Of a stretch of DNA of 64,000 nt, positions 11,248 through 21,858 are shown piece after piece. The notes under the pieces were generated by a model. It was not told the DNA's origin. It did not search any database and saw nothing but the letters and a program-made list of their open reading frames with translations. This DNA is from Locusta migratoria (taxonomy: Eukaryota; Arthropoda; Insecta; Orthoptera; Acrididae). The position numbers were made by a program, and so were the translations under genes. The number at the start of each line of letters is the position of its first letter. Positions within the stretch are counted from its first letter, which is position 1. The DNA lies in NCBI GenBank assembly GCA_026315105.1, contig CM048745.1, forward strand, positions 788,683,390 to 788,747,389, written 5' to 3'.

Positions 11248-12258
11248 ATGGGCTCTGTCGTAGGGTTGTTGCGTAGTGGGCTGCAGTGTGGGATTTGTAG
11301 TAAGTATTTTCATGGGGGGGAGTGCAGTGGGGAAGCCAGTGGGCATTGTGGTGAGGTTCTCTCCTGGAACTGTAGGATTTGCAGCAGGAATAAGTTGATA
11401 GAGGAGCAGGAGCGTTTGCTCTGCGCCCTTCAGGTGCAGCTGAAAAACGCTGAAGAGGAACTAGGTAGGCTGAGGAGGGGAAGGGGGGCTGGGGAATGGG
11501 ATCTGGCAGTTGGCAAGAAGGTAGCTAGGAGAAGGTATTCAGATAGCTTCACATTGCAAGTTGCAAATAGGTTTGACCAACTGTCAGAGTTGAGTGGAGA
11601 TGAACCTCCGGTAGCTGTAGGTGTAGGAAGTACGCAGCAGACCTCAGCTGTTAGGAAGCCGAAATCTGTAGAGAGGTCTCTTATGAAGAAGAAGGTTCTG
11701 CTGCTAGGCAGTTCTCATGGCAGAGGTGTTGGCCAACAGTTGCAGGAAGTACTTGGGAGTGAGTACCATGTCACCAGCATAGTGAAGCCAAGTGCAGGGT
11801 TAGCTCAGGTCACTTGTAACATAGGGGACTTACGTAGGAATTTTTCAAAAGAGGATCAGGTAGTTATAGTGGGTGGGGCCGGGAATAGTCTTGATAGGGA
11901 CGGGGAATATGATATAGGTGGTGATCTGGAAAGGATAGCAACTCTAACTGGTGGCACGAATGTGCATTTCGTGCAGCTGTTTCAGCGTCATGATAGGCCT
12001 TGTCTTAATACGGCTGTCAGCCGTGTTAACATGGGGCTTGAGAAGGCGCTGATGAAGGAGGGCATGGATCACATTGCAGTGGTGCCAGTTGAGAATATCC
12101 AAAGGTCGGATTTTACTAGGCACGGCCTGCACCTCAATAGGCATGGGAAGGGGAGTTTGGCAAAGCTCATAGGTGACAGTGTAGTAGGGGGTGGGGGTGT
12201 CACTCATGGAAAAATTCCCGTAGTAGTTGGTGTTAGGGCTGCAGCTTTTTTAGACTGA
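11248..12258 (+). CDS. CR1-like ORF1: PHD-like zinc finger, coiled coil and SGNH esterase
   Basis: An intact 336-residue frame from the ATG at 11248; an in-frame GTG lies 9 nt earlier. The N-terminus has CGIC, a FHGGEC segment and WNCRIC, a Cys/His arrangement like a PHD finger (residues about 15-48). A charged, predicted coiled-coil stretch (IEEQERLLCALQVQLKNAEE) follows. From residue 145 an SGNH-hydrolase fold is suggested by LLLGSSHGRG (nucleophile Ser at 155-156), a VVIVGGAGN block and the C-terminal HGLHLNRHGKG block. Known: CR1-group ORF1 proteins bind RNA and many carry such an esterase. Odd: the last block usually reads DGLHLN, and here the Asp is His, which would hurt the catalytic site. 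Confidence 0.75.
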   Translation: MGSVVGLLRSGLQCGICSKYFHGGECSGEASGHCGEVLSWNCRICSRNKLIEEQERLLCALQVQLKNAEEELGRLRRGRGAGEWDLAVGKKVARRRYSDSFTLQVANRFDQLSELSGDEPPVAVGVGSTQQTSAVRKPKSVERSLMKKKVLLLGSSHGRGVGQQLQEVLGSEYHVTSIVKPSAGLAQVTCNIGDLRRNFSKEDQVVIVGGAGNSLDRDGEYDIGGDLERIATLTGGTNVHFVQLFQRHDRPCLNTAVSRVNMGLEKALMKEGMDHIAVVPVENIQRSDFTRHGLHLNRHGKGSLAKLIGDSVVGGGGVTHGKIPVVVGVRAAAFLD

Positions 12259-12314
12259 AGACAGCTGATAGGTATTCCTGCTTAAAGGAAGTCCCTCTAA
12301 GAAAGGAACCACCT

Positions 12315-15206
12315 TTGACAAAGTCTAAGAATATAATTAATAAGGGAATTACTGTTTTTCATCAAAATATACAGGGTATCAGAGATAAAGTTAATGAACT
12401 GCTTATTGATACTGATTCTGACATTACTGGTATTTCAGAGCACTTTTTAAGTGGTGTGACAATTCAGAGACTTCCTTTGCCAGGATACAGGTTAGCTGCC
12501 TTCTACTCTAGGAGTTCCTTGCGGTGTGGGGGAGTGGCTATGTATGTAAAAAACGATTTTTCATCGGAGTCAATCGATTTTTCTAAACACTGCACAGAAC
12601 AGATATTTGAATGTTGTGCAGGAGTTGTTAATGTTAATGGAATTAAACTAGTAATAGTTGTTATTTATAGATCCCCTGACTCAGATTTTAAAATGTTTCT
12701 GCCCAAGCTGGAATTGGTTCTGGGTTCACTGTATAGGAAGTATAAAAATTTAATTGTGTGTGGAGATTTCAACATTAATTGTGTAGGTGATAGCTCAAGG
12801 AAAAGTCAGCTGTTAGATCTATTTAATTCCTATAACATGATGCAAACAGTATTTTTTCCAACGAGAGTGCAAGGAAATAGCAGTTCTACCATTGACAATA
12901 TTTTTGTTCATTCTTCATTATTAGAGGGGCACTCTGTCAGCAGAATAGTAAATGGCCTATCAGACCACGATGCCCAACTTTTAATTCTAAAAAGTATTTG
13001 TTCTCAAACAAATGTTAAACATAAATATCAACTACTCAGAAAAGTTAATCCAGTTGCAGTTGAGACCTTTTTAAGCCTAATTAAGGAACAAGAATGGCAG
13101 GATGTTTATAGTGCCGATAATGCAGATGATAAATATAATGCTTTTCTGAACACATTTCTTATGCTGTTTGAAAGTTGCTTTCCGCTGTAACAATCAAAAC
13201 AGGGTACTTCCAATAACAGACAGCCAGGGTGGCTGACAAAGGGGATAAGAGTATCATGTAGAACTAAGCGGGAGTTGTATCAAAATGTTAGAAGCAGTCA
13301 GAATGAAGATGCAGTAGCTCATTACAAACAGTAAGTGTAAGGTTCTGAAAAATGTCATTAAGAATGCAAAAAGTATGTGGTATGCAAAAAGAGTAGCAAA
13401 CTCTTGGGATAAAATGAAAACTATCTGGTCAATCGTGAAGGAAGTGTCAGGTCAGCAGCAGCAGGTAGAAGATATAACGTCAGTGCGTAGTAGGAATGTT
13501 TCTGTTACTGACAAGTTAGATATATGTGCAATATTCAATAATCACTTTCTGAATATAGTAGGGGAACTAAACAAAACTCTAGTTTCCACAGGTAATCATA
13601 TAACGTTTTTAGAAAATGCCTTTCCGAGGCTGTTACCTGAAATGGTCCTTCATGATACTTCCATAGGTGAGATTGAGTCATTAATTAAATCACTAAAGAC
13701 TAAGGACTCTTGTGGATATGATGGGGTATCTAGCAGAATTCTAAAGTACTGTTCTCCATATGTTAGCCCAGTACTAAGCCATATTTGTAATTTTTCCTTT
13801 CAGAATGGTCAGTTTCCTAACAGATTAAAGTACTCAGTAGTGAAACCACTTTATAAAAAAGGAGAAAGGGATAATGTAGTCAACTATAGACCTATTTCTA
13901 TGCCATCAGTTTTTTCTAAAGTTATTGAAAAGACTGTATTTTCAAGATTAATTGATCATTTTAGTTCACATAATTTATTGTCAAACGTGCAGTTTGGTTT
14001 TAGAAGTGGTTTAACAACTGAAAATGCTATATTTTCGTTTGTGAGGCACTTGATGGGTTAAATAAGATGCTATGGACATTAGGCGTCTTCTTTGATTTAA
14101 CAAAAGCGTTTGATTGTGTTGATCACAAAATATTGTTGCAGAAGTTCGAACATTATGGAATACGGGGAGTAGCCCACAACTGGTTCACCTCTTACTTTAA
14201 TAACAGACAACAGAAGGTAATTCTCCGCAGTGTAGAAAATAGCTATGACATGCAATCCCAATGGGGCACAATTAAGTATGGGGTGCCCCAGGGGTCTGTT
14301 TTGGGACCATTGCTGTTTCTTATTTATATAAATGATATGCCTTCGAGTTTAACAGGTGACTGTAAAATATTTTTGTTTGCTGATGATACCAGATTGGTAG
14401 TGAAGGATGTTGCTCGTAATATTGACACAATAACAAATAATGCAGTTCAAGAGACAAGTTCATGGCTTGTAGAAAACAAGTTGATGTTAAATCACAGTAA
14501 AACTCAGTTTTTACAATTTCTAACACATAATTTGACAAAAGCTGACATTCTGATTACACATAATGGGCATGTGATAAGTGAGACTGAACAGTTCAAATTT
14601 CTAGGTGTTCATATAGACAGTAAGCTGTCATGGAAAGCCCATGTTCAGAATCTTGTTCCAAAACTAAATTCTGCTATATTTACCATTAGAACAATATCTG
14701 AGATAAGTGATTTTTCAACACGAAAAGTAGTCTATTACACTCACTTTCACTCACTTATGACGTACGGAATTGTTTTTTGGGGTAACTCGCCTGATGCAAA
14801 AAGGATATTTCTGGCTCAGAAGCGGGCGGTTCGAGCAATATGTGGTGTAAGTTCGCGAACGTCATGTCGACCCCTTTTCGGTAGTCTGGGAATTTTGACT
14901 CTGGCGTCACAATACGTTTTTTCTTTAATGTTGTTTGTTGTTAATAATATCAGCTTATTCCCACGAGTTAGTGGCTTTCACTCGGTGAATACTAGACAGA
15001 AGTCGAATCTGCATTTGCATCACACCACCTTAACACTTGTGCAGAATGGGGTACAATATTCTGCGGCATCCATTTTCAATAAGCTGCCACAAGAACTAAA
15101 GAATCCTAGCACTAATCCACACGCTTTCAAATCTAAATTGAAGAGTTACCTCATGGCTCACTCCTTTTATTCTGTCGAGGAACTCCTAGAAAAGTTAAAC
15201 AATTAA
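12315..15206 (+). pseudogene. CR1-like ORF2: APE endonuclease and reverse transcriptase, three disruptions
   Basis: The endonuclease (12315-13190) shows FHQNIQG, ISEHFL, VIYRSP, CGDFNIN, TIDNIF and LSDHD, the full APE-type motif series. The RT follows with NYRPIS, FGFRSGLTTENA, FFDLTKAFDCVDH, YGVPQGSVLGPLLFLIYIND and FADDT, then the thumb region to the stop at 15206. The frame is broken by a stop at 13188-13190, a frameshift between about 13332 and 13375 and another near 14061. All catalytic motifs remain readable, so decay is recent. No ATG opens the frame near the start of the endonuclease; the frame begins 56 nt after the ORF1 stop. Confidence 0.78.
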
Positions 15207-15332
15207 GCTAATTCATTTTTTTCTTTATTGATTCTTTTCACTTTGTCTTAAGATTGTTGTGTGCAAAGGACTACTTAAAAATTTTCTATTACCATTCTTG
15301 TGTAACAATTAATGTATTGACTTGTTCCATGA

Positions 15333-15343
15333 CCATGGAGTCT
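15333..15343. repeat. Target-site duplication of I-like element A, left copy
   Basis: CCATGGAGTCT, identical to 21323-21333, brackets the element exactly. Removing the element and one copy rejoins the CR1-like 3' UTR. Confidence 0.85.
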
Positions 15344-15731
15344 GTTGTTGTTGTTGGGTTTTTTAAAGGGGACTCAACTGCTGGGTTATCAGTCCCCTGT
15401 TCCCTGTGAAGAGTTAACTTCTAAAAGTTTCCTTTTCGTCGCATAGTACCCGAGGTCCAGCGTACTCTGGGCACAGAGAGACAGTCAATGGTAAACTAAT
15501 GACATGAAACAAAGAACAAAGAACAAGACAGAAGTTGACAAAATAGACAGTAAGCTAAAACAAGGCAGCAGAAGCGTGTGGCTGACTGATCACAAAATAA
15601 TACAGGATGAGCCAGCCACTCTGCACACTTTAAAATCCTCAATTAAAAATCAAGTCATAAACCGTAAAATAACAGCGGCCTATTGTTCTGGAGGGTTAAA
15701 GCCCGACAGGGCGGGCTTATAGGCCCCACCA

Positions 15732-18700
15732 CTAAATAGACCAATAAAAGCCAGTTGCGCGAATAAAACTTAAAACACGATCGACCATAGAGGCATTGTC
15801 AGATAAAATCAATGGAAGCTCGGAAGGCAGTGTAAAAGACTGCCTCAAGTCGGCTAAAAGTAAGCAGTCCACCAGAACGTGGACCACAGTCAATAGGGTG
15901 CCACAACGGCAAGTTGGTGGGTCCTCTCGTCGTAGAAGATGGCCGTGCGTCAACCACGTATGTCCAATACGCAGTCTGCAGATGACTACTGACTCCCTAC
16001 GAGAGGCTCGCAGGGAGGATCGCCAGACGGCCGTGGTGGGCTTGATTATGCGCAGCTTATTTGGTTCAGTCAAGGCAGCCTATTCCGAGGTCCAAATCCC
16101 CAGAACCTTACGGGTCAGTTGCTGCCTGAAGTCCTGGTCTTGGAGACCTATCTTTAAGGGTCGTGATGTGGTGGCCTGCTTGGCCAGGCGATCAACCCGT
16201 TCGTTACCCGGAATGCCTACGTGGCCCGGGGTCCAAATGAACACCACCGAATGGCCTGACTCGCCCAAAGCGAAAACGGCGTCCTGAATGGACTGAACCA
16301 AATGGTGCTTTGGCATAAACTTGTCTAGGGCGATCAAGGCACTCAGGGAGTCACTACAGATAACTATAGACTCCCCGGGGCAGGCACGGAAATTTTTAAG
16401 AGCGCGAGAGATAGCCACCAGCTCAGCTGCGAAAACACTAGTAAGGAACACTGCTCAACATGATCACGGTGAACATAGGCGTACCCAACACGACCGTCCA
16501 CAAGGGAGCCATCGGTGTATACTACTTCTGCACCACGGAAAGAATCAATGAGTGCCTGGAACTGACGACACAGGACCATTGGCGAAACGGAGGCTTTTGA
16601 GTCACCGGACAAGTCTAACCTAAGCTGTAGGCGAGGTACACACCATGGAGGTGTATGGGAATGGTATCGGAATGTGGTAGGGATAGGAAGGGATGCGATT
16701 GAAGAAAAAAGGGAACGAACACGAACCGCAATCGGGAAACCCGACCGTGGACGTCGTCGTGGGGAAGGGAGAACGGCAGCTGGGAACAGAAGCCTGTGAT
16801 ATGGGTGGTCGGGTGAGGCATGAATACGGGCGACATACGAAGCCAGTAGCTGCTGCCGGCGGATTCGGAGGGGGGGAACCCCAGCCTCAGCAAGGAGACT
16901 TGTCACGGGACTTGTGCGGAAGGCACCTGTCGCTAAACGTACGCCACTATGGTGTATTGGGTCCAAGACACGCAGTGCAGAAGGGGCTGCAGAATCGTAT
17001 ACCAGGCTACCATAATCCAGACGGGATTGGATAAGAGCCCTATACAGTTGCAGGAGAGATGTACGAGCTGCTCCCCAAGTGGTATGGCTTAGGCAACGAA
17101 GGACATTCAGGTGGCGCCAACACTTCTTCCGCAGCTGTTGCAGGTGTGGGACCCACGTGAGCCGGGAATCGAACAGCATACCTAAAAAAAAGGTGCGTCT
17201 GAACAACACAAAGCAAATCCTGACCCAAATACAACTCAGGATCTGGGTGTACTGCCCGATGGCGACAGAAGTGCATGACCCGTGTGTTGGCGGCAGAGAA
17301 CTAGAATCCATGGGTCGTGGCCCAGGACTGAGCTTTTGTGATGGCCCCCTGCAAACGCCTTTCAGCGACAACCATGCCGTGAGAACTGAAATATAGGCAG
17401 AAGTCATCGGCATAGAGTGAGGAGGATACGGTTGATCCCACTGCCGCAGCAAGGCCGTCGATAGCGATCACAAAGAGAGGAACACTAAGGACCAAGCCCT
17501 GCGGTACTCCATTCTCCTGTATACGGGGTGAGCTAAGAGAGGTACTGACACGAACTCGGAAAGAGCGAAGCGATAGAAAGTTCTGTATAAATAGCGGGAG
17601 GGAGCCCCGCAAGCCCCAACCGTGCAGTGTGGCCAGAATGTGGTGGCGCCAGGTGGTGTCGTAGGCCTTCCTGAGGTCAAAAAAGACGGCAACAAGGTGT
17701 TCACGTCTGCTGAAAGCCGTACGGATGGCCGACTCCAGAGTTACCAGGTTGTCTACAGTGGAGCGGCCTTGGCGGAAGGCCCCCTGTCGTGGGGACAACA
17801 GACCCCGACGTTCTAGAATCCACATGAGCCGCCGACTCACCATACGTTCTAAGAGCTTGCACAGAACGTTGGTGAGGCAGATCGGACAGTAGCTATCAGC
17901 CACCAGTGGGTCAGCACCAGGTTTCATCATGGGGATGACGATGCTTTCCCGCCATTGTGATGGGAAAGCCCCCTCCGTCCACAGATGGTTGAACAGGGCG
18001 AGAAGCTGGTGTTGGGACTCTGCTGAAAGATGGCGAAGGAATCGGCTGTGAATCCGGTCTGGTCCCGGGGTGGTATCTGGGCATGCAGCAAGGGCAGTTT
18101 CGAATTCCCACTGACTGAATGGCGCATTGTATGCTTCGTCACGGCGGGTACAGAATGAAAGTTGCCGCCGTTCTGCCCGCACTTTTAGTGCACGGAAAGC
18201 CGCACTGTAAGCTGCAGTTGCGGAGTTGTAAGCGTAATGGTCCGCCATGTGTTCTGCGATAGCAGTGGGGTCTGTGCAAACATTGCCCTGAATGTTTAAG
18301 CTGGGAATTGCTGCTGGTGGATGGTGCCCAAAAAGGCGCCGAACCTGAGACCACACCTGAGATGAGGATGCACGGGAGCCAATGGTGGCGACATACTGCT
18401 CCCAACAGTCCCGCTTACTTTGTCGGATGAGCTGTCGAGCTCGGGCCCGGAGCCGTTTAAAGACGATCAGGTTGTCCATGGTGGGATGACGGCGATGGCG
18501 CTGGAGCGCCCGTCGACGATCCCGGATAGCCGCGGCGATTTCTGGCGTCCACCAGGGCACGGATCTACGCCGAGGGGAGCCAGAAGTGGTGGGAATAGTT
18601 GCCTCAGCGGCTGATACTATGGAACTGGTGACCTGGTGAACCGCCATGTCCACATCAGTTGGTAGTGAAACGGAAACCACAGCGGCTGATGCATAACGTT

Positions 18701-19402
18701 GCCAGTCAGCTCTACGGAGAGACCATCGAGGCTGGTAGCCGGTAGGTTGAAAATGCAGTAGCGACATGAGGATAGGGAAGTGGTCACTACCGCAAAGGTC
18801 ATCATGGACTTTCCATTGGAGATGCGGGAGCAGGCTCGGGCTACAAAGAGAAAGATCTATCGCCGAATATGTGCCTCGCGCCACACAGAAGTGCGTGGGG
18901 GCACCCGTATTTAAGAGACAGACATCTTGCTGTGACAAAAGTGCCTCCACATCTCTACCGCGGCTCGTCGTTTGTGTTCCACCCCACAATGGGTGGTGGG
19001 CATTAAAATCCCCCAAAAGGAGAAATGGTGGGGGTAGCTGTGTTAGTAACGCAGCGATATCGGCGATAGAGACAGCTTCATCTGGAGGAAGGTAGATGGA
19101 GCAGATGGTGAACTCCTGCATCGCCCGAATTCTAACAGCAACTGCCTCCAGAGCCGTGTGAAGAGGCACAGTAGCACTGGGGACAGTTGCGAGAATGTAG
19201 AGACAGACCCCTCCTGAAACTCTGTCATATGCCCCCGATAGCCGCGAAGGGCCGGGGTCCGCTGGGCAGGAAACCACGTTTCCTGCAATGCCAAACAGAG
19301 CGCAGGGAAGCGGCAAAACAACTGCTGCAATTCAGCTAGGTGGTTGAAAAAACCACCGCAGTTCCACTGAAGGAGTACGTGGTCGCCAAGCTGAAAGGCC
19401 AT
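15732..19402 (-). pseudogene. I-like element A ORF2: endonuclease, RT, RNase H
   Basis: It starts at the ATG at 19402, one base after the ORF1 stop. Endonuclease motifs: LLQWNCGGF, LALQETW, IYLPPD, LLGDFNAHHPLWG and GSDHFP. RT motifs: ADSYCPICLTNVLCKLLERM, FFDLRKAYDTTWRH, ENGVPQGLVLS and LYADDF. RNase H: VYTDGS, FAAEL, CSDSLSAL and GNERVDRLAK. The C-terminus has RLRIGHTWLTHGHLL and a CRCG...H...C segment. Disruptions: a frameshift near 19210, one between 17300 and 17380, one near 16445 and a stop codon at 16080-16082. Most catalytic residues are present, so this is a young inactive copy. Confidence 0.8.
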
Positions 19403-19403
19403 A

Positions 19404-20927
19404 TTAAATTTTCGAATTGGGTTCATCCATAGTTACATCTGCTGCCAACTGTTCAGAATTGCCAGTGTCAGCGATCCTGGATGCTGGAGAACCCAGTATT
19501 GCGAGATACTCGGCAGACGCGAGGATCTCAACCTCATCCTCCGAAGTAGAGGATGAGGATGCCTGTGGCTTTCTAGCCACCAAAGTCGCCTTCTTCTTGA
19601 TTTTTTTCTGTCGTCCCTCTCGCTGGCCCTTTGGTCTAGAGGCCTGGGAGGGCTTCTCACTGGTGGCATCTGGGTTGGACAAAGAGCGAGAAGACCTTCT
19701 ACCAGCAGGTCGTGGACCCTTCAGCCGTCGGCTGGGATCCCCACGTTCACTGTGAGAAGCCTCGGAAAGGAGTGTCCCCAGGGACCCCTTCCGAGCGAGA
19801 GGAGCCGGAGGAGGCTGTTCCTTCTCCGGCTGGGAGGCGGGGACTGCTGTCCCCGATGGAGGGGATGTATTTGCTCCCACTGGTGGTGTTGTGGGAGCAA
19901 CTGTTGAAGTGGTGCCCCCACCCATCGAGGGGGCAGTAGATCGTTGTTGGCCCATAGGGCCCACGGACGAAGAGAACACGGATTCCGTTGAATGCAGTGA
20001 AGATGGTGCCGCTGTGACTGCGGCAAAAGATGTTGACATCTTTACCGGATGGAGCCCATCATATTTTTTCCGCGCATCTGAATATGTCAAACGGTCCAGG
20101 GTCTTTATCTCCATGATTTTTCTTTCGCGATGTAATACTCCACAGTTCGGCGAGCATGGCGGATGGTGTTGCCCCCAATTCACACAAACTAGAGGTGGAG
20201 CACATGGGGCGTCTGGGTGCGATGGTCGCCCACATTCCCTGCAGTTAGGGCTGGAAGTACAACGGGAGGACATGTGCCCGAACTTCCAGCACCTGAAACA
20301 CCGCATAGGGGGAGGAACATAGGGCTTTACGTCGCACCGGTATACCATCACCTTGACCTTCTCAGGCAGTGTATCGCCTTCGAAGGCCAAGATAAAAGCA
20401 CCGGTGGCAACCCTCTGGTCTTTAGGTCCCCTGTGCACTCGCCGAACGAAGTGAACCCCCCGACGTTCCAAGTATGCTCTCAACTCCTCGTCGGTCTGAG
20501 AGAGGAGGTCTCTATGGTAGATTAAACCCTGGACCATGTTGAGAGACTTATGAGGCGTGATACTGACTGGAACATCACCCAGCTTGTCGCAGGCAAGTAA
20601 TGCCCTCGACTGTGCTGGGGACGCCGTCTGTATCAGCACTGCCCCACTGCGCATTTTTGAAAAGGATTCGATTTCACCAAACTTGTCTTCCAGATGTTCC
20701 ACGAAAAACTGCGGCTTAGTGGTCATAAATGATTCTCCATCTAAACGCGCACAAACAAGGTATTGTGGCGAATATGGCTCTGATCTATTCCGGGCTTGTC
20801 GTTCCTCCCACGGGGTGGCGAGGGAAGGAAACGCCTTAGGGTCATAAGTAGACGCGTTGAATTCTGTCTTGCCACGCTTAGAGACGCCGTTTTCATGACC
20901 GGCCACGCTTTTATTTGCTCGTTTCAT
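19404..20927 (-). CDS. I-like element A ORF1 (gag-like, zinc knuckles)
   Basis: An open 507-residue frame from the ATG at 20927 (MKRANKSVAG). The upstream in-frame stretch to 21002 lacks an ATG, and the relative in element B starts at the equivalent position. An RRM-like/gag-like core (about residues 55-200, with SLNMVQGLIYHRDLLSQTDE) precedes three Cys/His knuckles from about residue 210: CFRCWKFGHMSSRC, CRECGRPSHPDAPC and CVNWGQHHPPCSPNC. The third has Trp where element B keeps the second Cys. The C-terminal third is Ser/Pro/Thr-rich and basic. Expected role: an RNA-binding chaperone in the retrotransposition particle. It ends TAA-T-ATG into ORF2. Confidence 0.78.
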   Translation of the reverse strand: MKRANKSVAGHENGVSKRGKTEFNASTYDPKAFPSLATPWEERQARNRSEPYSPQYLVCARLDGESFMTTKPQFFVEHLEDKFGEIESFSKMRSGAVLIQTASPAQSRALLACDKLGDVPVSITPHKSLNMVQGLIYHRDLLSQTDEELRAYLERRGVHFVRRVHRGPKDQRVATGAFILAFEGDTLPEKVKVMVYRCDVKPYVPPPMRCFRCWKFGHMSSRCTSSPNCRECGRPSHPDAPCAPPLVCVNWGQHHPPCSPNCGVLHRERKIMEIKTLDRLTYSDARKKYDGLHPVKMSTSFAAVTAAPSSLHSTESVFSSSVGPMGQQRSTAPSMGGGTTSTVAPTTPPVGANTSPPSGTAVPASQPEKEQPPPAPLARKGSLGTLLSEASHSERGDPSRRLKGPRPAGRRSSRSLSNPDATSEKPSQASRPKGQREGRQKKIKKKATLVARKPQASSSSTSEDEVEILASAEYLAILGSPASRIADTGNSEQLAADVTMDEPNSKI

Positions 20928-21322
20928 TGTCGTCCCACGAGCAGCTAGGGAAAAGAGGTCCACCCAGGCAGAGCCCCGCTTGCCTGGGTAAGCCTTGTAC
21001 AACTGATGTGCGGCAGGTTCCTCAGAGGTTGCTCGCTAGCGGCTGTTCAATCTCAACAGCCATGCATCTCCTCGGCACGTAGCACACCTTGAGATTGAGG
21101 TTTTTTTTATAGAGGTTTGTACCGTCCTCGCGACCCGGGCGATTAAGCCAAGATCCCCGGGCTCTGAAACGTACAACGTTCCACCGTCGCGCCGAACGAT
21201 GGTCGTTGAAGCACGCACAGAGCTTACGGTCTAGCGGACTGTTGGCGTGACACAGCCCACAGCTCAGGACCCCGGGTTTACCAAGCCCGTACTCAGCAAA
21301 TTAATGCTGAGCCCCTGAGGGC

Positions 21323-21402
21323 CCATGGAGTCTCACTCCTCAATTGGGTCCTATGGAACAGAAAAGCCAATAAAAAAAAAAAATTAAAAAAAATGTTACT
21401 TT
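21323..21402 (+). mobile_element. CR1-like 3' end, resumed after element A, with right target-site duplication
   Basis: 21323-21333 repeats CCATGGAGTCT. The remainder completes the 3' UTR left off at 15343 and ends with an A-rich tail (21370-21402). Confidence 0.7.
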
Positions 21403-21457
21403 TATAAGTGCTATAAAGATCACCCTAGACCACACGCACTGTGCAAAAAGCAACTCA

Positions 21458-21470
21458 TTTGTTCAATTGG
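21458..21470. repeat. Target-site duplication of element B, left copy (right copy 27696-27708)
   Basis: TTTGTTCAATTGG is present at both ends of element B, directly next to its CCA-type tail and its 5' C-run. Confidence 0.85.
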
Positions 21471-21858
21471 TGGTGGTGGTGGTGGACATGATGGACCAAA
21501 CAACGAGGTCATCAGTCCCTTCAACCCCAAATTTTATACGCCACGGAACCCAACGAAAAATAGGTGAAAGCCAAAAGACCATTACACTAGGAAATAAAAT
21601 CGACTCGCCAACAAGACTAAGACCAACCCAGGGCAGCAAATGCTACAGTGTCCGATCCCACAGCTCTGGAAGCAACCTCTAGCCTAAACCACAAGGTACT
21701 AATGGCACAGTGGTCAACGTATCACAGCTCCAGAGCAGGGAGAAATAAAACTACATTAAAATGTAAAAGAGTGGGGGGGGGGGGGCTGATGGGGATAAGG
21801 CTCTAAACCCCACAATCAGCCAAGAATCACAAACCCACTCACCCCGACCAAGCGAGTC

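Larger units (their letters stand above)
10690..15343 (+). mobile_element. CR1-like non-LTR retrotransposon, 5' UTR to 3' UTR
   Basis: A nearly full-length element with a 5' UTR, ORF1 (11248-12258), ORF2 (12315-15206, broken) and a 3' UTR. The 3' UTR is interrupted at 15343 by I-like element A and resumes at 21334, ending in an A-rich tail by about 21402. Orientation and order (PHD-like finger plus SGNH esterase, then APE endonuclease, then RT) are those of the CR1 group. The 5' boundary near 10690 is approximate: I placed it where composition changes and found no target-site duplication. Confidence 0.72.
15344..21322 (-). mobile_element. I-like LINE 'A' (RNase H-bearing), near full length
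   Basis: A 5979-bp element in the 3' UTR of the CR1-like element, bounded by an 11-bp duplication. On the minus strand: 5' UTR (21322-20928), ORF1 with zinc knuckles (20927-19404), ORF2 with endonuclease, RT, RNase H and a C-terminal Cys/His segment (19402-15732), then a 3' UTR ending in a short CAA-type tail at 15344. Having both a CCHC ORF1 and RNase H fits the I group of LINEs (I/Nimb-like); other RNase H-bearing clades such as LOA or R1 cannot be excluded by eye. Confidence 0.82.

Noticed and set aside
16693..20847. Plus-strand open frames within I-like elements A and B
   Set aside because: They are the antisense of well-supported RT, RNase H and gag-like frames and carry no motifs of their own.
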